A stretch of DNA of 64,000 bases, taken from NCBI GenBank assembly GCA_964410915.1, contig CAYPIU010000007.1, positions 8,178-72,177 on the forward strand. Reading direction: 5' to 3'. The position numbers and the translations under genes were made by a program. Below are positions 62,198 to 64,000 of the stretch, piece after piece. Source of the DNA: CAZFJG01 sp964410915. Lineage in GTDB: Bacteria > Synergistota > Synergistia > Synergistales > JAFGMB01. The first letter of the stretch is position 1. Every line of letters starts with the position of its first letter. The notes beneath the pieces were generated by a model. That model was not told the DNA's origin, made no database searches, and saw only the letters and a program-made list of their open reading frames with translations.

Positions 62198-62514
62198 GTT
62201 TCTACATTATCTTTGGAACAGTGGCACTTTCATGCCTCGTAGTGAAGGGACTTTTCCTGTGCTTCATCCCTGCAAAAAGACTTCCTTCCTTTTTTGAGAA
62301 AACCCTGCGTTATATTCCTGGTTCAGCTCTTTCGGCGCTCATTGCACCCGCTATTATATATACAAAGGCGGGAGGAGATTTTACAGTTTCCTTTTCAAGA
62401 ACCCTGGCAGGAGGTCTCGCTTTTATTGTTGCCATGAGAAGCCAGAATATTTTCATCACCATTTTTTCAGGCCTGGCCATGTTATGGGCCTTTTCCTGGA
62501 TAATGACGTCTTAG
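62194..62514 (+). CDS. azlD: Branched-chain amino acid exporter, AzlD subunit
   Basis: The 106-residue membrane protein has three to four hydrophobic segments and AzlD features RLPSFFEKTLRYIPGSALSAL and AGGLAFIVAMRSQNIF. It is required for AzlC activity. The start ATG overlaps the azlC stop (ATGA). A perfect palindrome at 62561-62594 follows. Confidence 0.9.
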   Translation: MSFYIIFGTVALSCLVVKGLFLCFIPAKRLPSFFEKTLRYIPGSALSALIAPAIIYTKAGGDFTVSFSRTLAGGLAFIVAMRSQNIFITIFSGLAMLWAFSWIMTS

Positions 62515-62560
62515 GATCTAAAAGAAAGCAAATTTTGTTCATGAAACAATCTATTTAACA

Positions 62561-62594
62561 AGATTCCCCCAGGCCAGCTGGCCTGGGGGAATCT
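62561..62594 (+). terminator. Perfect 34-bp palindrome after azlD
   Basis: AGATTCCCCCAGGCCAG is directly followed by its exact complement with no spacer. As RNA the stem is GC-rich with a tiny loop. It follows azlD, so a terminator role is likely even though the T-tract is poor. Confidence 0.65.
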
Positions 62595-62687
62595 ATAGAG
62601 GCAACTTCTTAAGCTTCCTGTTTCCCTTTCATATCTTTTGATCACTGAGCTAATGAATACTTTTTTTACTAAAACTACTCAACGGCC

Positions 62688-62999
62688 TCAGTTACTTTCG
62701 GTCACCGGAGCCGCGCCTGCCTGTATATATTTCGGCTGACATGAAAGATGGGCAAATTCCGTTTCTGATGCACCAATTACCGGTGCCGCACCTGCCTGTA
62801 AATATTCCGGCTGACATGAAAGATGTGAGCATTGGGTTTCAGATACTTCGATCAATGGTGCCGCACCTGCCTGTACATATGCTGGTGCTGAACTCAGATG
62901 AAGTTCACTACTCGTATCGACAGCAGTATCCGCAAAGGACGTTGCTGCAAATGCAAGCAATAGGACCATTGCAAATAATATAGAAAGATTTCTTTTCAT
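62688..62999 (-). CDS. Secreted tandem-repeat peptide
   Basis: The 103-residue protein has a clear signal peptide (1-23, ending ATSFA) and then almost only three 25-residue repeats starting at H34, H59 and H84. The consensus is HLS-C-QP-x-Y-x-QAGAAP-x-I with a Ser/Glu/Thr linker. Repeats two and three carry a Cys in HLSCQP; the first has Ser instead and a separate Cys at 57. No known family is recognised. Export to the periplasm or outside is predicted. The AGGCGG site precedes the ATG. Divergent MarR gene and operators lie upstream. Confidence 0.72.
   Translation of the reverse strand: MKRNLSILFAMVLLLAFAATSFADTAVDTSSELHLSSAPAYVQAGAAPLIEVSETQCSHLSCQPEYLQAGAAPVIGASETEFAHLSCQPKYIQAGAAPVTESN
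62691..62900 (-). repeat. Three tandem 75-bp repeats
   Basis: The coding repeats are spaced exactly 75 bp at DNA level; the word GCCGCRCCTGCCTGTA recurs at 62710, 62785 and 62860. The last unit, at the C-terminus, is slightly shortened. Confidence 0.9.
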
Positions 63000-63032
63000 T
63001 TTTGATTACCGCCTTTCTTAAGTTGTTTTATT

Positions 63033-63054
63033 AACAGTTGTTTAGGCAACTGTT
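63033..63054. promoter_or_regulatory. Candidate MarR operator 1
   Basis: AACAGTTG-N6-CAACTGTT is a perfect 8-bp inverted repeat. Its centre TTGTTTAGGCAA resembles MarR-type boxes. It is in the 5' region of the repeat-peptide gene. Confidence 0.55.
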
Positions 63055-63115
63055 GTTTTATACAACGAATTATATACCTTTTTTACACCTGAACAATAGG
63101 ACCTGAGACTTATAT

Positions 63116-63127
63116 TTGTTCGAACAA
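63116..63127. promoter_or_regulatory. Candidate MarR operator 2
   Basis: TTGTTCGAACAA is a perfect 12-bp palindrome in the middle of the divergent region. A degenerate relative, TTGTTTCAACA, follows at about 63131. Confidence 0.55.
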
Positions 63128-63166
63128 CCATTGTTTCAACATCGTTATTTTTAAAAATATATGAAG

Positions 63167-63196
63167 TTGAAATTAAATAATAAATAGAGATATAAT
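63167..63196 (+). promoter_or_regulatory. Promoter of marR-like gene
   Basis: TTGAAA (63167-63172) and TATAAT (63191-63196) are 18 bp apart. TTGTTTTGACAA, another operator-like site (63213-63224), lies just downstream, between the promoter and the ribosome site. Confidence 0.65.
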
Positions 63197-63247
63197 ACAA
63201 ATGTCCTGTTATTTGTTTTGACAATCAAATATACAAAGGAGATCCCC

Positions 63248-63748
63248 ATGGATGAAAAAAAACTCTATACTGAAAAAAAAGAAAGACCTTTTCATGCACT
63301 CAAACAGGCAAGTACTCTTGCCCACCTGATAATGCGCAGACTTCTGGAATCAAACCCCGCTTTGACAGGTGATTTCCCAAAACTTACCCCAGTTCAGGTT
63401 ATGGTATTAAGACATCTTGTTCTGGAAGACGGCATTCCCCAGAACAGGCTGGCAGAAATAACCGGAAAAGATAACCCAGGTATGACAAGAATTCTGGACA
63501 ACATGGAAAAACAGGAAATTATTTATCGTCAGAGGAGTATAGAAGACCGAAGGGTATCAAATGTTTTCCTCACACCAAAGGCAGAAGCAATGATACAAAG
63601 GATGGAACCATTTTTCGATGAACTTATCACAATAGCTTTCCGGGATTTTTCAGAAGATGAAATTATTCTTTTCGCATCTATGTGCAAAAGAATAAGAAAG
63701 AATTGTCAGTCAGAGATCAACAGAATTGACAAAAACAGAAATTCCTGA
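63248..63748 (+). CDS. MarR-family transcriptional regulator
   Basis: The regulator has about 166 residues with a central winged helix: LTPVQVMVLRHLVLEDGIPQ, then NRLAEITGKDNPGMTRILDNM (recognition helix) and the wing YRQRSIEDRRVSNVFLT with the D-x-R motif. Helical ends give the dimer. The ATG at 63248 follows AAAGGAGATCCCC; an in-frame TTG upstream lacks a ribosome site. Several TTG-CAA palindromes in the divergent region suggest that it represses itself and the repeat peptide. Confidence 0.88.
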   Translation: MDEKKLYTEKKERPFHALKQASTLAHLIMRRLLESNPALTGDFPKLTPVQVMVLRHLVLEDGIPQNRLAEITGKDNPGMTRILDNMEKQEIIYRQRSIEDRRVSNVFLTPKAEAMIQRMEPFFDELITIAFRDFSEDEIILFASMCKRIRKNCQSEINRIDKNRNS

Positions 63749-63967
63749 GCAGAAAATATCCCGTGATTGGTCTCTTTCAGGATCCTCGAAAATGAAATGA
63801 TCTTTTCCGGGACAGAAGGCGGAAAAATATGATCTGGATCGTGGTTAAAGAAACAAAATCACTTTAAATATGGGGGCAGTTTTCTTCACCACTTTTGATA
63901 CTGCCATTATTATTAAGTTATCAATGAAGTATAAGTTTGGCAGGATGGGCGCACCTCCCATAGTTCT

Positions 63968-63999
63968 ATTTTGGATTTTGGATTGCCGATTTTGGATTA
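63968..63999 (+). repeat. Short TTTTGGATT repeats at the window end
   Basis: The word TTTGGATT occurs three times in 32 bp (two in direct tandem, one after GCCGA). Similar intergenic repeats occur in many bacterial genomes. The stretch from 63749 to here holds no gene that I can see. Confidence 0.55.
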
Positions 64000-64000
64000 A

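Noticed and set aside
62691..62900. CRISPR-like array (regular 75-bp repeats)
   Set aside because: Repeats are in frame, encode 25-residue protein units after a signal peptide, and there are no unique spacers or cas genes.

Overview
The window reads as a chromosomal segment of an anaerobic, amino-acid-fermenting diderm bacterium, most likely a member of the Synergistota (Synergistetes). The best marker is the cysteine protease at 45660-47738, which ends in a Gly-Gly-Gly-Cys motif, a hydrophobic stretch and Arg residues; this matches the Synerg-CTERM sorting signal. A TamB-like protein indicates an outer membrane. The metabolic genes fit: a partial glycine/sarcosine/betaine reductase component B gene, two 2-oxoacid:ferredoxin oxidoreductases (korDABC and iorAB), a tungsten-type aldehyde:ferredoxin oxidoreductase, a molybdate/tungstate ABC importer, a sodium:alanine symporter, azlCD and a TRAP transporter. 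I see no rRNA, tRNA, CRISPR, transposase or phage gene.

Layout. 1-5.5 kb: end of the reductase gene, a divergent CdaR-type regulator, an unknown protein, a ComB-like phosphatase and an AGCS symporter. 5.8-14.97 kb: lytic transglycosylase, HD-GYP phosphodiesterase, panF with its YhdT partner, a TylF-like methyltransferase, a putative metal exporter, an MFS protein, a Bax-inhibitor-like membrane protein and panC. 15.2-25.7 kb: flavin-binding proteins, a dihydroorotate-dehydrogenase-like enzyme, an AIM24 protein, a radical SAM protein under a FadR-family regulator with a clear operator, a PEP-synthase-like phosphotransferase, an MFS exporter and a membrane serine protease. 25.9-30.9 kb: TamB and an amidohydrolase. 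31-42.9 kb is a redox block: tungsto-enzyme, a niacin-linked transporter with NiaR, a DUF362-ferredoxin protein, a phosphoesterase, korDABC and the Mo/W importer. 43-52.8 kb: hydratase, a 32-aa mini-gene, RidA, dienelactone hydrolase, the surface protease, iorAB and a run of small unknown genes. 53-64 kb: TRAP transporter, a TetR-nitroreductase-hydrolase operon, an amidohydrolase, azlCD, a secreted tandem-repeat peptide and a divergent MarR regulator.

The genes work together as follows. Imported amino acids are deaminated to 2-oxoacids. Kor and Ior decarboxylate these to acyl-CoA and reduced ferredoxin, AOR interconverts the matching aldehydes and acids, and the ABC importer supplies the Mo or W that AOR needs. 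Two leader RNAs, one before aor (minus strand) and one before modABC (plus strand), share a core sequence and two-hairpin layout and each ends in an intrinsic terminator. I read them as a pair of Moco/Tuco-type riboswitches tying metal uptake to use of the tungsto-pterin enzyme.

One assembly defect is visible. The 100-N gap at 40035-40134 is flanked by two identical 55-bp copies, so it is probably a false gap between overlapping contigs. All functional calls come from reading motifs; no database search was run.
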